Made by a program: the position numbers and the translations under genes
Origin: Orthonyx spaldingii
Lineage: Eukaryota > Chordata > Aves > Passeriformes > Orthonychidae
Assembly: GCA_013397795.1 (NCBI GenBank)
Contig: VZTJ01000758.1
Location: 12,237 to 76,236 of the forward strand
Direction of reading: 5' to 3'
Length of the DNA: 64,000 nucleotides
In this document: piece by piece, positions 35,936-49,400 of the stretch
How positions within the stretch are numbered: position 1 is the first letter of the stretch
Layout of the letters: every line of letters starts with the position of its first letter
Notes under the pieces: generated by a model
What the model saw: only the letters and a program-made list of their open reading frames with translations
What the model was told of the DNA's origin: nothing
The model's database searches: none

Positions 35936-37010
35936 TCATGAGAGTGAGGTGCTGAGTAAAAATGAACTGAGTGGTGTGAGCTGGGACAGCTTCAGAGAAG
36001 AGAACTGAACTGAAGCTGGTGCCTCATCTTTCTCCATCCTGTAAATCAAACTATACAGCTGGGTCAGCAAAATAAGCTCGGCAGTGTTGAGGCTGAGGAA
36101 CACCAGGGAAAGACGGCAAAGAGAAAAGTTGTTGAACAGCTTAGGCAAAGTTTCTTGTGTGCAGAAGGAGGAAATATTGGAGCACATGTTGAATTCCTGT
36201 GAACTCACTTGCGTGCGATAAAAACCAACACAAAGCTCAATTAAGAAATCAAGTCCATTGTTACAGACAGGGTTAGACTCCCCATCTATCAGGAGCAGAA
36301 GTAGCACCAAACTGAAACACAGCTCAGACAGACATGTGTGTACAAACACAAACCAGAAGCGATGGCTATCAGAGACCTCCTGGAGCCCGTACAACACACT
36401 GGTGGTGGGAAGTTCGGGACGCTTTTTCTGCCTTTGGTGGAAAAGTTGGAGCCATCCCATCTTCAAATGAAGAGTTTTGGATTAGCTGAACTGTTCCAAA
36501 CAGCCAGTGTTTGTGATGTGTGCGAGGGGAGAGAGCCCCACACTGCCTGCACAGGAGAGGAGCTGCCTTGGAGTTGGTGCAAAGAACATTAAATGCAGCC
36601 AGAGCAGTCGGGAGCCCCAGGGAACTGAGGCTGCAGACATCACTCCAGCCAAGGATACGAGCGCATTTTTTTGGTTCAGATTGATATCTTCCACAGATGC
36701 CTTGTCTTCCCAACAAACTAACTTCCTTTCCTAACCTCCCTCTCCTCTGATCAAAAGACTGTCCTTTGATAGGGCAGAAATTAAGCTGTTTCTCTCCCTG
36801 TGTCACTTGAACCTGGGGAGAATTCAAGGTCCTGATAATGTGGCTTTTCCACAGTCTTTTTTTACTTCTCACCATTTTCCATTTTACTTTCATCTGAAGG
36901 GTTCTGCTCTCACTTTCCAATCTCACTTGTCTCTCCCTCTGTAATGAGAATCCAGGTTGCAGATATGTGATATACTGTGTCAAGCAGTCACAACACTGTG
37001 GGATCACCAT
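35936..37010 (-). other. Two overlapping long minus-strand open frames, unrecognised
   Basis: A 213-codon frame (36369-37010) overlaps a 176-codon frame (35936-36466) in another register on the same strand, giving about 1.07 kb of nearly continuous open sequence, the longest in the window. The downstream frame has a hydrophobic run (SLVLLLLLI) and leucine-rich C-terminal part; the upstream one is basic at its N-terminal third. Neither contains a domain I know. A retrocopy or decayed element with one frameshift is possible, but an open frame of this length is not very improbable by chance in 64 kb read in six frames. Confidence 0.2.
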
Positions 37011-38744
37011 GTTATGGAATAAAGACTACACATGGCAAGTGCTAGATTTATCTGTGGGAAGTCATTACATTCTTTGATTGAGAAATAATACTCTCCAAAA
37101 CAAACTTAAGATTTCTGATTTCTGATACCCACATTGATTTAAAAAAGGAGGTGGTACATAATAAAAATTCAAGTTTCAATAGCTAAGAAATACACAGTGA
37201 AATGTTTTCCAGTGTATGTAACTGCTGTTATGTGGTATAAGATCTTTTTTTATAGCTACTTGATTCTCCTATCAATGACTAGAGCAGAATCTTTTTTAAA
37301 AAGTGTCCTGGAATGAGCAAGGTCACATCTTTAAAGATACCTCATGTATCTTTAGCAACAAAGAACGATGAGTCTTTTCTCAGTGGAAAAGGTCAGCCCT
37401 TTATATGGTCTCTGATATTTAAGGTTTTAATTAGAGATCAACTATGTAACGATGGTGCCTGATGGTGCAGTACTCTGTGTTGTAAGGCTGACTGCAGACA
37501 GCCTGAGTCCTTGAATGCTTTTACTTCCTATTTGGGCATATTTCCAGTAAATACCTAGAATTATAGACCACTAGGTGAAGTTACAACCTCTAACCATGAT
37601 TCCAGTGAAGAAGAGTGAAAAAAGCAATCAGCTGGAAGCTGGTCCTGAAACAGAACAAAGTTTACCTAAAAATTATGAGGCAGGGACTTGAGAAGATTTG
37701 ACCCTGCTGGAGAACTCTGTAATTCCACTTCCTACCACTCCTGCCTTTCTGCCGGGTGCAATTTGGAAAGAAGGGGCCCAATAACCTACATTACAAGTGA
37801 ATATTTCAATCTGACAGCTCCCTCTCTCTGACAGCAGTGCTGTGACAACACGTCTGGGTCAGATTCAACACGATTATGTAAGCCACCAACCAAACCTTTT
37901 TTTGAATACATTAAAGGCTGCTTAAGTACAAAACCCACCCATGCAAATCTTAAAATGCAGGGAAATATTTGGCTAAGGAGAGCTTTGGACACTCCTTTGT
38001 GCCCACACATTACAGCAAGCAATCACACCGAGAAACAGCCTCCACAAGAAACTCCTTTGCATTTCCAGCATCCAAGAAATCTAACACATGCCCAAATTCT
38101 TCTGCAAAAGGAACAAACCTTAACTCTGACCTTAGCTGGAAGTTGGCACCGCCAGCTTTGGAAGGGGAAGCTCTGACTGCTGGCACCTCTTGGGTGGAAG
38201 TAGACAGAGGAGGGAAATCAGCTCTAGGAAAAAGTCTGTCTGGACAATGTGGGCTTTTTTCCAGTCTACAGCATAATGTGCAATGTTTCTTAAATCACTA
38301 ATTCATATCCAGGACTGGAAATGCCATCTTTGGTTTGTGGGAAAGGGATGAAGATGGTAGGACTCAAGGTGAGAGACCCCCGTCCCTTCTGGCAGGGCTC
38401 TGGTAGGTTTTGGCCAGAGGCACCAGACAGATGGTTGGTGTGGCTGGAAGCTCAGATATTTCTTTTGAGCTGAAATCCTTTCTCAGTGCTTCTGGAGCCC
38501 TTCAGCTGCATTTTATTTCTGACTTGACCATTCTGAGCTTGATTTAAATAGGTCACTCATAAGCAGAGAGAAAGGTGTTCACAAAAGGCTTCGGAGCACT
38601 TGGACTTGATTAATATTAACACCTCAGAGGCTTCCTGTGCAGGTAGCGTTTCACAGCTCCTGAAACAACTCTTCATGCCACTGGTTCATCGTCTTGTGCT
38701 GCAGCCATTTATCCAACCCAGCCATCAACCTGTCTGGGCAGAAC
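37011..38744. other. Single-copy DNA, no gene recognised
   Basis: A+T-rich in the first kilobase, mixed afterwards. No coding region or repeat family recognised. Confidence 0.5.
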
Positions 38745-38935
38745 TGGGGACACGGTGGAGCTGAGAGGGACACGGCGCTCGCAGGAGCCGCGTTCAGAGC
38801 TGCGGTTACGGCACAGGGACGGGATGCTCTGGGCTTTGAGTGGCACTGGCAGGGCTGGCTCCAGGCCAGGCACTGCGATGGCCTGAGAGACACGTCCCTG
38901 CGAGGACAAGGGCTCTCAGCTCCCGAGGAGATATC
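38745..38935. promoter_or_regulatory. CpG-rich patch
   Basis: About 13 CpG sites within 190 bases (for example GACACGGCGCTCGCAGGAGC and GCTGCGGTTACGGCACAGGG), while the flanks are CpG-poor. Open on both strands (38694-39014 plus, 106 codons; 38651-38893 minus, 80 codons) without recognisable domain. It may be a small CpG island or an unrecognised exon. Confidence 0.35.
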
Positions 38936-41322
38936 ACTTATGAGGCATATTTCATGCCCTCAACAGTGGCCTCTCTCACCTGAATGTCATGTCAGTGTCA
39001 CCGGTTCTTGCTGAGTTTGGAGCTCAGCAGTTCCTGGGAGTGGGGAGCATCTGCCTGGAGGCAGGATATCGCTTATCAGCATCTTGGTTCTTTAGGAGGC
39101 TGGTTCTCCAAACTCCTGCTGCGGTGTTACCCGAAGACTTTCAGCTGAGAGAGAATGAAGTGCTTTGCTCCCCACTCATAAAGGGCTGCTGATTCCTGGG
39201 CCACCAAGTCATGACACCCAGACCAGCTGGGACTCTGCCTGTGCTCCCTGGAGGCAGAACTGAGCTCACCAGGTGCACAAGACAAGAAGACCGAGCAGAG
39301 AAAACCACTCTAGATGGACACATGGGCAGGAAGGGACCTTAATGAAGTTGCCTCGGTACCGTCCCACAGTCATTAACAGTACTAAAAAGAAATAAAGCTG
39401 AGAGAAGATCAGCCAAGTTCCTGTGACGTTGAAAGGATGCAGTGACAAGGAGACCCTCACAGAGGCACAGATGTTGCTGTGAGTATTGTACCAATTCCTC
39501 AAGCTAAAGGAAAATTCATTCACTAACAGGGATTGTCCCCCCGTTCCTTAAAATGGGACATGGTGGCAGAGATTGCACAATCCTGCTAGGGTTAGTGGAG
39601 GTACTTTGGATTTGCAGACTTTGCAGATCTAAGCAGACTTTGGCCCCTCTGGTTTTAAATGCTCCAGGAAACCTGCAATTCTCATGCAGAATAAAAAGTG
39701 GTCACAATACTAAATTTTGTCATGTCCTCATCATTCACTGGGTAAGCAGGCAAAGAAAACACACATTGTGCTGCTTTAGAAAGGAATACTCTCCTTGGGG
39801 CTACCAAGGAAGAACATCATGTTTCATATATGTGATATGCAAGGTATTTGATTATTTGTAAAAATCCCTGTGATTCAGCAGCACTGTGGCTCTGTGAATC
39901 TGGGGATGATGTGAAGGGATGTTTATTTGAAAGTCTTGTCTCCCTCAGCAGCCCACATCATCTCTAATCCTCAGAGACCTGCTTCCTCTCTTCCAGAAAC
40001 AAGATCTTTCCTGCACAGCCTGGTTCCTGTACTCTACTGACCTCCCTCCTTTGGATTTTGAGGAGGTCACACATCAGTGTAGGAGTTGGGTTCAAGTATG
40101 AGTTCTCTGACAGGAGTGTAAATTTTCGGAAGTATGATTTACACATGTGAAAATATGGTTATTTGTATTCTTGTAAAATTGGCTACTGTTGCCAATGGTT
40201 GGGAAGAGAAATTCGCCCATCACCTGTAGCAAGTTCCTGCAGTTGTACCTGAGTCAGGCTGAGAAATGAAAGTCTTTCTGAAGGAGACATTCACAGAGCC
40301 ATCGATTGTTACAAGAACAAATAGGACTGATGTCTGAACTCATGTACAACACAAACATCCACGCTGATGCCTTTTTAACCTCAGGCTTATCTTTCAGAGA
40401 TTCATTTGCTCCTAGTATGAACCCAGAGGGATGAGCTACTTATAGGCATCTCATATCTCCCAACAGATCTACAAGGGAAGGAGACCTTGCCTCTGATTTT
40501 TAAACACACAGTCAGCTTTCATTTTTAATGGACATCCAAATTCTTGTGCTCTAAGCAAAGGAAATGGAAATCAGTACAAAAAGAGGGAAAGATGGAAGAA
40601 AATAATTTAATTTCTGGTATTTTAGTTTCAATAATTTTATTAGTATTGCCCCTGTACAGTCACATACTGCTCTCTATTACTTTCCTGTACTAGCTGCACT
40701 CGTAAGAGTAAGAGGCACAGTGGCCCATGACTGGGTAGGTCAGCATTTTTTATTTCCTTTCAGCTCACTCTAATGAAAAGCACATGCATCCAGTAAATCT
40801 TGCCTTTTCCCTTATTAAACCAGTCGATGTTCATTACTGAGGTCTGCGCCTGGCTGGGTGGGAATCAATAAGATGATCCTTTTAATCGCCTTAGTAATCA
40901 ACAAGCTATTTCTTATTTCAATCTCAGCCCAGCAGTCATTGAAATCCAATGATTTATCTGCATTACACATGCACTCACACACACAGAGTAGGGAGGTTTA
41001 TGTGTGTACAACTAGAGAGAGAAAGGCTGCGTTTTGCAATACACTTTAAGTGATTGTGCTGGAGAAATACCCATAATTTCATTATTTACTTGCTGGTACC
41101 CAGTACACACGTGCCCGGGATAACTGAGTGGGAGTTGGATGTTATGCCTGCAATGCAATGGATGAAACTGCAGAAAATAAAGGAATTTTAATGGAGGGAA
41201 TGGCCAAATGGGCCATTTTACCTGCCCTAAACCCACCTTCCTGATTTTTCCTTCTCATTCCCATGTCTGCCTCATCCAGACAGACAGCACAGCATTGCTG
41301 AGAGCACACTGTGAGCACAGAT
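38936..41322. other. Single-copy DNA, one possible conserved stretch
   Basis: No gene recognised. The sequence at 40840-40990 (AATCAATAAGATGATCC, TTAGTAATCAACAAGC, CAATGATTTATCTGC) has the look of conserved non-coding DNA. 40560-40610 is purine-rich. Confidence 0.4.
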
Positions 41323-41430
41323 CTGCTGTGTAACCACAGGCAATATTTGCCCCTTGATGCCTCATCTTCCCCAACTGTAAAACAGGGATAGGTAAGCTGA
41401 TAACCAGTAAAAACTTCAAATAATACTATT
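41323..41430 (+). mobile_element. MIR-like SINE relic
   Basis: CTGCTGTGTAACCACAGGCA, then TTGATGCCTCATCTTCCCCA, then ACTGTAAAACAGGGATAGGT follows the MIR core order (ctgtgtgaccttgggca, tgcctcagtttcccca, ctgtaaaatggggata). Sense orientation, diverged, 3' end unclear. Confidence 0.6.
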
Positions 41431-42532
41431 GTACAAGAGCATTAGTTCTGGCTACATCCAAACTGTGTTTCAGAATTCAGTGCTGTAGTTCCAAAACTTC
41501 CACAGATGGAGAGGAGGCTCCTGCCAGCCTTCCTCTGTGGAGAGGCTCTGGGATGTTATGAGTGCTGGTTGTCTGAGGATTGTAAGGATTGTTTGCACAA
41601 GTGAGCTAAGCTGAGCAGTGCATGCTGGTGATGTATCTGTACGAAATTTAGTTTGACTGCCCAATCAAAGTATTTGGGCAGGAATGGCAAAACCCTGACT
41701 GTGTTGAAATAAACAGCAAGTGTTCTGTTCATTTTAGTGAATTTATCCATATTTTCTTGCTGCTGAGCGATCATTAGAGTATGAATCATGGAGCGTGTTA
41801 ATAGATGGAAAATTAGACACAGGGACTTTTTCCTGCTGATTTATAAACTTTGGTTTTGGGACAGCAGAAAATGAAAGGAGAAGGAGAAAGAAAGAAAAAG
41901 TCAAAGTGCAACTGCATCAAGTGCAGGCGTTGAAGCATCTTTCAGCTGTGCCTCCTGTTACGTAAGGCTGGGCTGTGTTTGGGCTGCAACTCGACACTGG
42001 CCCTTTCTCCCCCAAACAGAGCTTTTTCTCATAAAATTCACTCAGGCACTTCTTCTCAAGTTCTTCATACACTTTTCGCAAGAAAAAAGAAATCATTCAT
42101 ATCTCTCAAAGAGAGTCTCGGATTCTTTAGATATTTTCCATTATAAGCTTTTGGCACCATTATTACCCACAGATCAAGTTACTTTTCTGATCCCCCTTCT
42201 TTCATCTACTAAAAATGGATTATTTCATTATTAGCCTGGAACCGTTACTGTTCACAGAGATCAGGTCTGTATATGAACAATGCCTCCCCCAGTATATTAC
42301 TGAAAATCCCGGGGCTGTTGTAAGGTTTCCTTTAAACACTAGAACTCTATTTTTTGTGAGATCTGCATGGTGGCAAGGCCTCTGAAAGGCCGTTCCTTTT
42401 CTCTGAATTTCACAAAAGCTAAATATGGCTGTTTTCAATAGTTTATGGAAGATCTTAACTGGTTTGCGTGCACAATACATAGTTATATGTGTATGTATTT
42501 GCAATATCTAGACTGACATTTATTATAATTGG
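41431..42532. other. Single-copy DNA with purine-rich run
   Basis: 41868-41902 is a purine-rich run of GAAA and GGAGAA motifs. No gene recognised. Confidence 0.5.
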
Positions 42533-42597
42533 ACTATAGTTTAACTATTTAATAACAGTAACTATAATTTAACTATTTAATTAACTGTAGTTTAATG
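42533..42597. repeat. A+T-rich short tandem repeat, about 2.5 units
   Basis: Direct copies begin ACTATAGTTTAACTATTTAA (42533), ACTATAATTTAACTATTTAA (42561) and ACTGTAGTTTAATG (42584). Unit lengths are 28 and 23 bp plus a partial unit. TAGTTTAACTA within the unit is nearly self-complementary, so the copies can also pair with one another. Confidence 0.8.
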
Positions 42598-43222
42598 TTG
42601 CTGTCATGTCAAATCTGTCAGTGTATTAAAGAAGTCCAGGGAAAAATGGCCAGCCAGAGTCACTCTAAAATTTCCCATTTGAGTGGTTCAGAGAGTGGCA
42701 AACACTTTTGGCTGTTGTTTCCAGTTTCTATTTTTCTGTTCTTCCTCTTCCATTGGAAGTGCATCTGTCTGCATGTGGATCTCGATTTAAGAATTAGGGA
42801 AGTCTCTGGGAAGGAAATGCAGACCCACGTAATGAACTGGAAAGGGAATGTTTTGAAGTCACTGTAGGAGACTGGCAAGAAACTCCTGTTTCTGCCCCAC
42901 TTACCAGTTTCTGTGGTGAAAACTACCCCCAGTATCAGAGATCTCACAATTGTGGAAATCTATGAAATGGGACAGACATCTCAGTCTTGCAGGTCCTGGG
43001 ACAGTGCCCTCAACTGCACAAATATTCCTGCTTCCCCTCCGAGTCCTTCACGCAGACAGCAACAGTGCCAAACCCTAATTCCACTGCCAGCACCTCCGCT
43101 CCATCTTCTCAGAGCAAAGCATTCTCTCATGCCTTCCAAGCATTTTCTGGCAGGAGAACACCTGTCCTGTGAGAAGTAGGCTAAATCCTTCCAGTAATTT
43201 CAGCAGGGACCACCAATAATAA
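42598..43222. other. Single-copy DNA, no gene recognised
   Basis: Overlapping open frames of 88-95 codons on both strands (42595-43179), none recognisable. Confidence 0.5.
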
Positions 43223-43445
43223 CAGAATCATCAGAATGGCTTGGGTAGAAAGGGACTTGCAAGCTCATCTGATTCCACCCCTGCCATGGGCAGGGACACC
43301 TTCCACTGTCCCAGGTTGCTCCAAACCCCGTCCAGCCTGGCCTTGGACGCTTCCAGGGATGGGGCAGCCACAGTTTCCCTGGGCAATCTGTGCCAGGGCC
43401 CCACCATCCTCAGAATTAGCAAAAATTTTTTCCTAAATAATCCTG
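43223..43445 (-). mobile_element. CR1 LINE 3' fragment (avian type), antisense
   Basis: The plus strand reads AGAATCATCAGAATGGCTTG, then GCCATGGGCAGGGACACCTT, CCAGGTTGCTCCAAACCCCG, CTTCCAGGGATGGGGCAGCC and GGGCAATCTGTGCCAGGGCC, the reverse complement of the avian CR1 3' end. About 220 bp, so strongly 5' truncated. The 89-codon plus-strand and 94-codon minus-strand open frames over it are repeat-derived. Confidence 0.93.
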
Positions 43446-46400
43446 AGCCCGTGACAATTTCTAGATGCCAGCGACACAGGCAGTGGCAGAACAGATGGAA
43501 CCACAGGTAGAGCACTTGCTTCCCATCCCCACTCCTCTGAGAGAGCTTGAATTCTTTATGTCCTCCATGTGCCTGCTAATTAAAGTGTCTTATCTGGTTA
43601 GACTCCATCATAACTTGCTTTCTACTTAATATGAGACAAATGGTTTACATAGGTAGAGACGTGAGTTAGACACTCAGGTCCCACACAAATGAGGTGATTT
43701 AGATATTTTGGGGTTTTACTTACAATGATCTGTTTCCTTCTCTGTTTAGTTTAACTAATTTAATTGAACACTTTGCTTCTTTTTACTTTCACGTTCCCTC
43801 CCTTCTGTGTGTGCCATTTCCATCCTCATTCAATCCCATGTTGATGAGGCAAGAAAAAAACAAACCCAGAACACCCCACCATCAATTCCAGTTGCCTAGG
43901 TTTGATTCTGAATCTGGAATTTAGCAGGAATCCTCCGTTACGCTGAATTATCGCACAGAGGCGAGCGTAACATCTTTGTGGGATGTGGGCTCTTCCAGAC
44001 TCTTTGTCCTCCATGGTAATGTCCCAATCACACTGAAGTGCTCCCAAATGTGCGAGGGCTATTTAAGCTTTGTAAATGCCGTCCTCCAAAAATCACTCCA
44101 CATAAATGTTTCATGTCTCTCCTCTGCGATGCACAGGCCCCAAACATTCAGCTGTGAGGGTGTTTATATTTGTGGAACTCTCTTGAACATTTGCTGTGGA
44201 TTTCAAACAGCTGCTACACTGAAGCACTGGGAATAGTAAGATCATGAATATTCAGGTGAAGCCACTGGAATGAACAGCCGTTAATAGAATAAATGCCTAA
44301 ACAGTTGTGTAAGGCTTATTAAGACCTATTGGGGCTGAGATAATAAATTCCCTCTTTGACATGTTGCAACTACTGTAGTTTAAACATTTTGGACCACCTC
44401 TTCAGAACTGAAAGAAAAAATTATGTTAGTTCTGTGTGATAACACAATGAAACACCTGGAAGGCTTGGCGCCTGTATTAGATTTGGCAGGGAGATTGTAA
44501 CATGCTAGCTCATCCCCACTTAAAATCATGGCACTGTTTATTGTGTTAGTTGTCAAGGTTATCCAAATTACATACAGTCTGGACTGAGCACACTGATCTC
44601 ATTAGCGAATATATTTTTTACTATTTTCTCTTCAAGTTTGGAAATAATATTATACTTTTGCAATGGAGCAGTAATGTGGACAACCTATTGCCAAGAAGAG
44701 AAACTAATCAGAGCATTAAAACAAAAAAAAACAAAAAACCAAACGCATTCAAAGTTGTTTTATCCCAAACCCAACGAAGTTCAGGAAATCAGCACCAGCA
44801 GCCTGACTTTGAGCATCAAAAAGTGGGCATCCCTGCAGCTGACAGGCCTGCTGTGGGGACTCCTCGGTGGCTGCTGTAACTCCAAAGCACTCCAAGTATC
44901 CAGAGTGGTTAATTGTTGCAGGAGACCTGTCTTTCCCTTTGAATTTAGCTGTCACGTTGCATTATGCTGTGCTGTACTGCCTGGTTCTGGCGCACTGTGT
45001 CACGAAACATAAAATCCGACAGGATGCAGTGTAAGTCTTGCAGGTTAAAATTTAAAGGCAAACTCAGTAATATTTGATCAGTTACCTGCTGTCGGTTCAG
45101 ATAAAGGGCGTTTGATCTCCACGAGCAGGGCTAACTTGTTAGAAGCAAACTTGCACATGGCACTGGACTGCTCTCAGCTCTGCAGCAGCATGAACTGGGG
45201 AGTGTCAAAGCAGCTCAGGTGCACTCGGAAGTGTTAAAAATTAACCCACCTGGCTCTTTTTTTAATGTTTTAAGAAAATGGTCAAACTATACCCCTATTT
45301 ACTTGTCTCTGTGGGTGACAAGCAGATTCTGGGTAGTTGTTTCAAGAGGAAAATTACCTGAAAAACCCAAAGGAATGACTTCATTCTGCTGAAATTTGTA
45401 CAACTCCCCAATTGTAACACACTGCACTTTCAGAGCCTTTCCTGCCAGCACTGATGGGCTTCCCTGATCTGGTTGCATGAACAATCTCAGTGGGTTTGTT
45501 GACTGCCCGCACGTATGCAGCACCTGTATAAATCACCATCTGCATGAAAGCATCAGAAGGTGGTTGAGATGAAATAAAAGCTAAAATCCCAACATTTCCC
45601 TTCATCCCTTTCTCCACACTCCTGTTTTTCTGTGACCTGTTTATCAATATGAGAACCAAATCTGTTTCGGAAACTTCAGTGTCATGGGTACATTTTGGGA
45701 GGAAGGAACAGATGGAATAGATTAATTAGTCAAACTATGTTTAAGTAGAAAGGCATTTCTTTCCATGAGTAGCCAAAGGCTAGAAAGAACATATAAGGGA
45801 CAAGGAGAAGTGCCTTAGGACTTCTTCCTGGCTGGAACGGCTTCCCAGTTTTAAACTTTCAGCAGCATAAAGGGTCTTTGATTTCAGCTCCTATTAAGAA
45901 TTAGGTCAGGAGGTGCCTGATTTGCAGGAAAGCAACTGCTCCCTCAAGCTTATTAAAAGTAGCCACTCCAAAAACATTTCCCACATGTTATTTTTATGGG
46001 GACTCTGGTGTACAGAGATTCCAACCAGCTACTCCTGCAAACTGTAGGGAAGCAAATATCCCTGCTGCTGGGATCCATCCCTGCTTGCTCTTGCTCGTCA
46101 GCAAGCGCCTGCCTAATACGGTGCACCATCATCTGTCTCCAGTTTTCCAGAGCCTTGGGCAGATCCTCATTTCATCACCTCCCCATTTTTCCTGCTTGGA
46201 ACAGAAGACTTGCCGCCACACTTGTGGCCCCGGTGCTGTGAGCTGCAAGGAAGCTACGCCAGACACGGCACTGCCTCGGAAATGCAACACGACTTTGTTT
46301 AGCACCAGTATTGATCTGTGACTGGTGATACCACCCCGTGTGAGAAAACAAAGCCTGCAGTACAGCTGGTTTGGAAATCAGGTTTCAGTGGGTAACTCCA

Positions 46401-49400
46401 GCCCGTTTCATCCCTGTGTCCGGCCTGGCAGCACGCACTGCAAGGCTTTTGGCTTGGGTTCAGTCACGCTGCCTAAGAGTAGATACTTAAACATCTACCT
46501 GAGGATTATGATCATAGTAATATCCCTTGCCAGTGGAGAGGAATATGCCTATCCTTAATGCAATTTACTTTGCAATTTATGGGCCTTTTTTTTGCCACAG
46601 ATTAGAAAGGGGGTCACTGACAACCTGACTTAGGTACTCATCAGCTGAGCACCAGGCAGAAGAACTCAGCCCCTTCCTCCTGCTGATTTGGTTTCAAAGG
46701 CACAATTCCCACAAGTAATCATATTTACCAACTAAAATGTGTTAATTCTCCCTCTGACAACTTTTAGAGGTTGTGTTTTAGTCTGTTTCTGTTTATATTT
46801 TCTGTCACGGACAGAAGGAGAAGATGGGCAGGAGTCTGGGATGGAAACAGTTATTTCAAATAACTAAGTCAGGAAAGATTTTGGCCAAGAGGAAGATTTA
46901 AATCTAACCCAGATGTAGCTCACTGGTGTCTGGAACGGGAGAGATGGTCCCAATCACAGAGTAGCACCCAAGGCTGGCTCAGGAAGCAGAAGGATGTCTG
47001 CTGGTTGAGGAGAAAACTGTTTGCCTAGCCCCCAGCCAAAGGAAATGTCCTGGGACTGCAGCTGGGCAGTGCAGGATCAGGGAAAGGATGGAGCTTTGAA
47101 AGCAAATCCTGCTGGCTTCCTTTCTTGTTGGCAAAGGACAGAGTCGAAATAAATAAGAGCAGGGTCTCAGGAGGAGGAAGAAAGTCTTTTAATTATCATG
47201 TGGTGTCTGAGCAGGGGTCTGTGTCCCCTCCCTCCCTGCTGCCCTGGGCTGAGCTGGCACGACCCAGGGTAAACCTGTGCAATCCCCTGCCTCATCACTG
47301 CATCCTGGAGCGAGGAGACAGCTGTGTATCAGAGAGGTATCGCCAAAAGCCAAATGTCTGACAGGATATATACACGTGCAGCTATACGCTAGGTGTATAT
47401 GCACAGAAGGCTCGACTTTTTAAGAGCAGCTTTCTGAGATAGGCTTAAAAAATTGCATTAAATTCACTGTATTTGTCATGTCTTTGCTACTGTTATGAGG
47501 AGAGAGAAGGTAGGAAAGCAAGCAAGGAAGCAGGAAGGAGATTTCTTGTGAGGTTACCTTGCAGTAACCCTGGGTACTAAGATCTGGAATAAACCTCACA
47601 ATAGAAAACACTCTGGGTACTGTACTCGTCGTGGGGCTTAGTCTCAGCAAAACAGATGGGAAAAAAAAAAGAAAAGAAATCACAAGGGGCCTGTTTAGGA
47701 AAGCAATATTTAAAAGATCAAAGAAACAACATGTAGATTGTAATGATCGTTGTTAGATAACAAACTTTTTTTTGTAAATAGTGCTGTGTGCTGAGAAAAC
47801 CTGGCTCGCAGCTCCCTTTATCTCAGTCTAGTCACCTACTTTTTAAGAGGTTGAAATCACATTGTTCAAAACATTTGGCTCCAAGACTAACATCAACAAG
47901 GTGATACAGAGCAACCAGGGACCTGCTGATTTTAGTTTACGGTTCCAAAATTCTGACCTGGACTGGGAACATCTCAAAGCCTTTGGCTGAGACATGGGCA
48001 TGACCCCATTACAAAATACAGGTTAACACCAACAAACCCAGACCTGTTTTGAAGGCCTTTAGAATGATGCTGTGTATTTATGTAACAATTCTGCTTGAAT
48101 TCAGAGCTTGCACAGAGCTGGAAAACGGATTTCAGTCTTTTCTCACTTTGCTAACCTCCATTGGAGGTGAGGATCCATGCACAGGGAATTGAAGGCCATG
48201 GAGAGTAGGTTTGCTTTACTAGTGGCTTTTCATGGACTTGTTAGGAGCAGTCTGTGAATCCTTGGGTGATTTCATCCCAGAGGCTGTAAGCCGTGGAAGT
48301 ATAATTTTAGGATGGGGGTGTGGCTATTGGATTCATAATAGCATTAACTCATCTCTCTGTATTTTTCTTTCAAGAGAGGGATTAATGGAAGCAGGATCAT
48401 TTTCAGAAGGGGGTCCTTTGGGTGACAGCAAGCATGTGCTTGCTGGTGAAATGGTTGTTGAGGGAGGGGTACAGGGTCAGGATTCCAGGGCATGCAGGAG
48501 TAACACCCTGGCAGGAAAGAAATGGAGCCTGTAAGTGAAAAACACTTCATGTTTGGGAAAGCGGAGTGGAATGACCTGGGTAAAAAGTCCAGGGAATAAA
48601 TATGGGCTCCCAGCTTCAGTGTCACCCCTGCAAATGCATCTTTCTGGGGAAGAAGTGAGCGCTTGGCATGGTATGAAACAGCCTGGGAAATGCCTTGTTT
48701 ATCACACAGTGATGCCCCTGGGTCCTGCGTGTCTCTGCTAAGCAGGGTCAGCTAAATTCAACTGAGGAGTCTGCAAAAGCTCCAGCACAGGCTGGCCCAG
48801 CCTCTCCGGAAGGAACTGCCGTTCCTTGAAACCACTGTAAGCATCTGTAATCTGATTTTAACACTTTGCTACCACTGATGTCTCTCCAGCACTGATTCCA
48901 AACATGGCAAATCTCTGGTGCTGTTGTCAGCCAGCACAAAGCCAGCATGAAGAAACCCCTCACTGAAAAACCTGCATGATTAAAACACATAAATAAATAA
49001 ATGTATTTCATATATACTTCAGCAATCAAACAGCCTGGCTGTTTTGCCTTTTTCTTTGGTGAAGAGGTATCCTTGCTCACAATCTGGGTTCCATGGATAC
49101 CACGAGCAACTCCAACTTTGTGCCTTTAATGCTTGCACTGTAGAAAATGCTGTTTAAATATTCATGCTGACCCTAGAAAGCTATCCACTCGGCCATCTGG
49201 AGGACTCCCATACCCCATCCACTGGTGTTTTATTTTGAAGGATATATTCCGATCACACTGACTAGGCTAAATAGACTATTGGTCCATTTGTTTTGTAACT
49301 GCTATTTAGTTACCTCTCAGGATGTCAGCTCGATTTATCTGTGTGGAGGAGAAGAATTCTTCAATAAAACTATAGATAAATAGGAGCAAGAGCTGTGGAT

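Noticed and set aside
39325..39375. GGCAGGAAGGGACCTTAATG, resembling a CR1 phrase
   Set aside because: Only a few words match and the neighbouring CR1 blocks are absent.
43231..43515. Open frames of 94 codons (minus) and 89 codons (plus)
   Set aside because: Most of their length is CR1-derived sequence.
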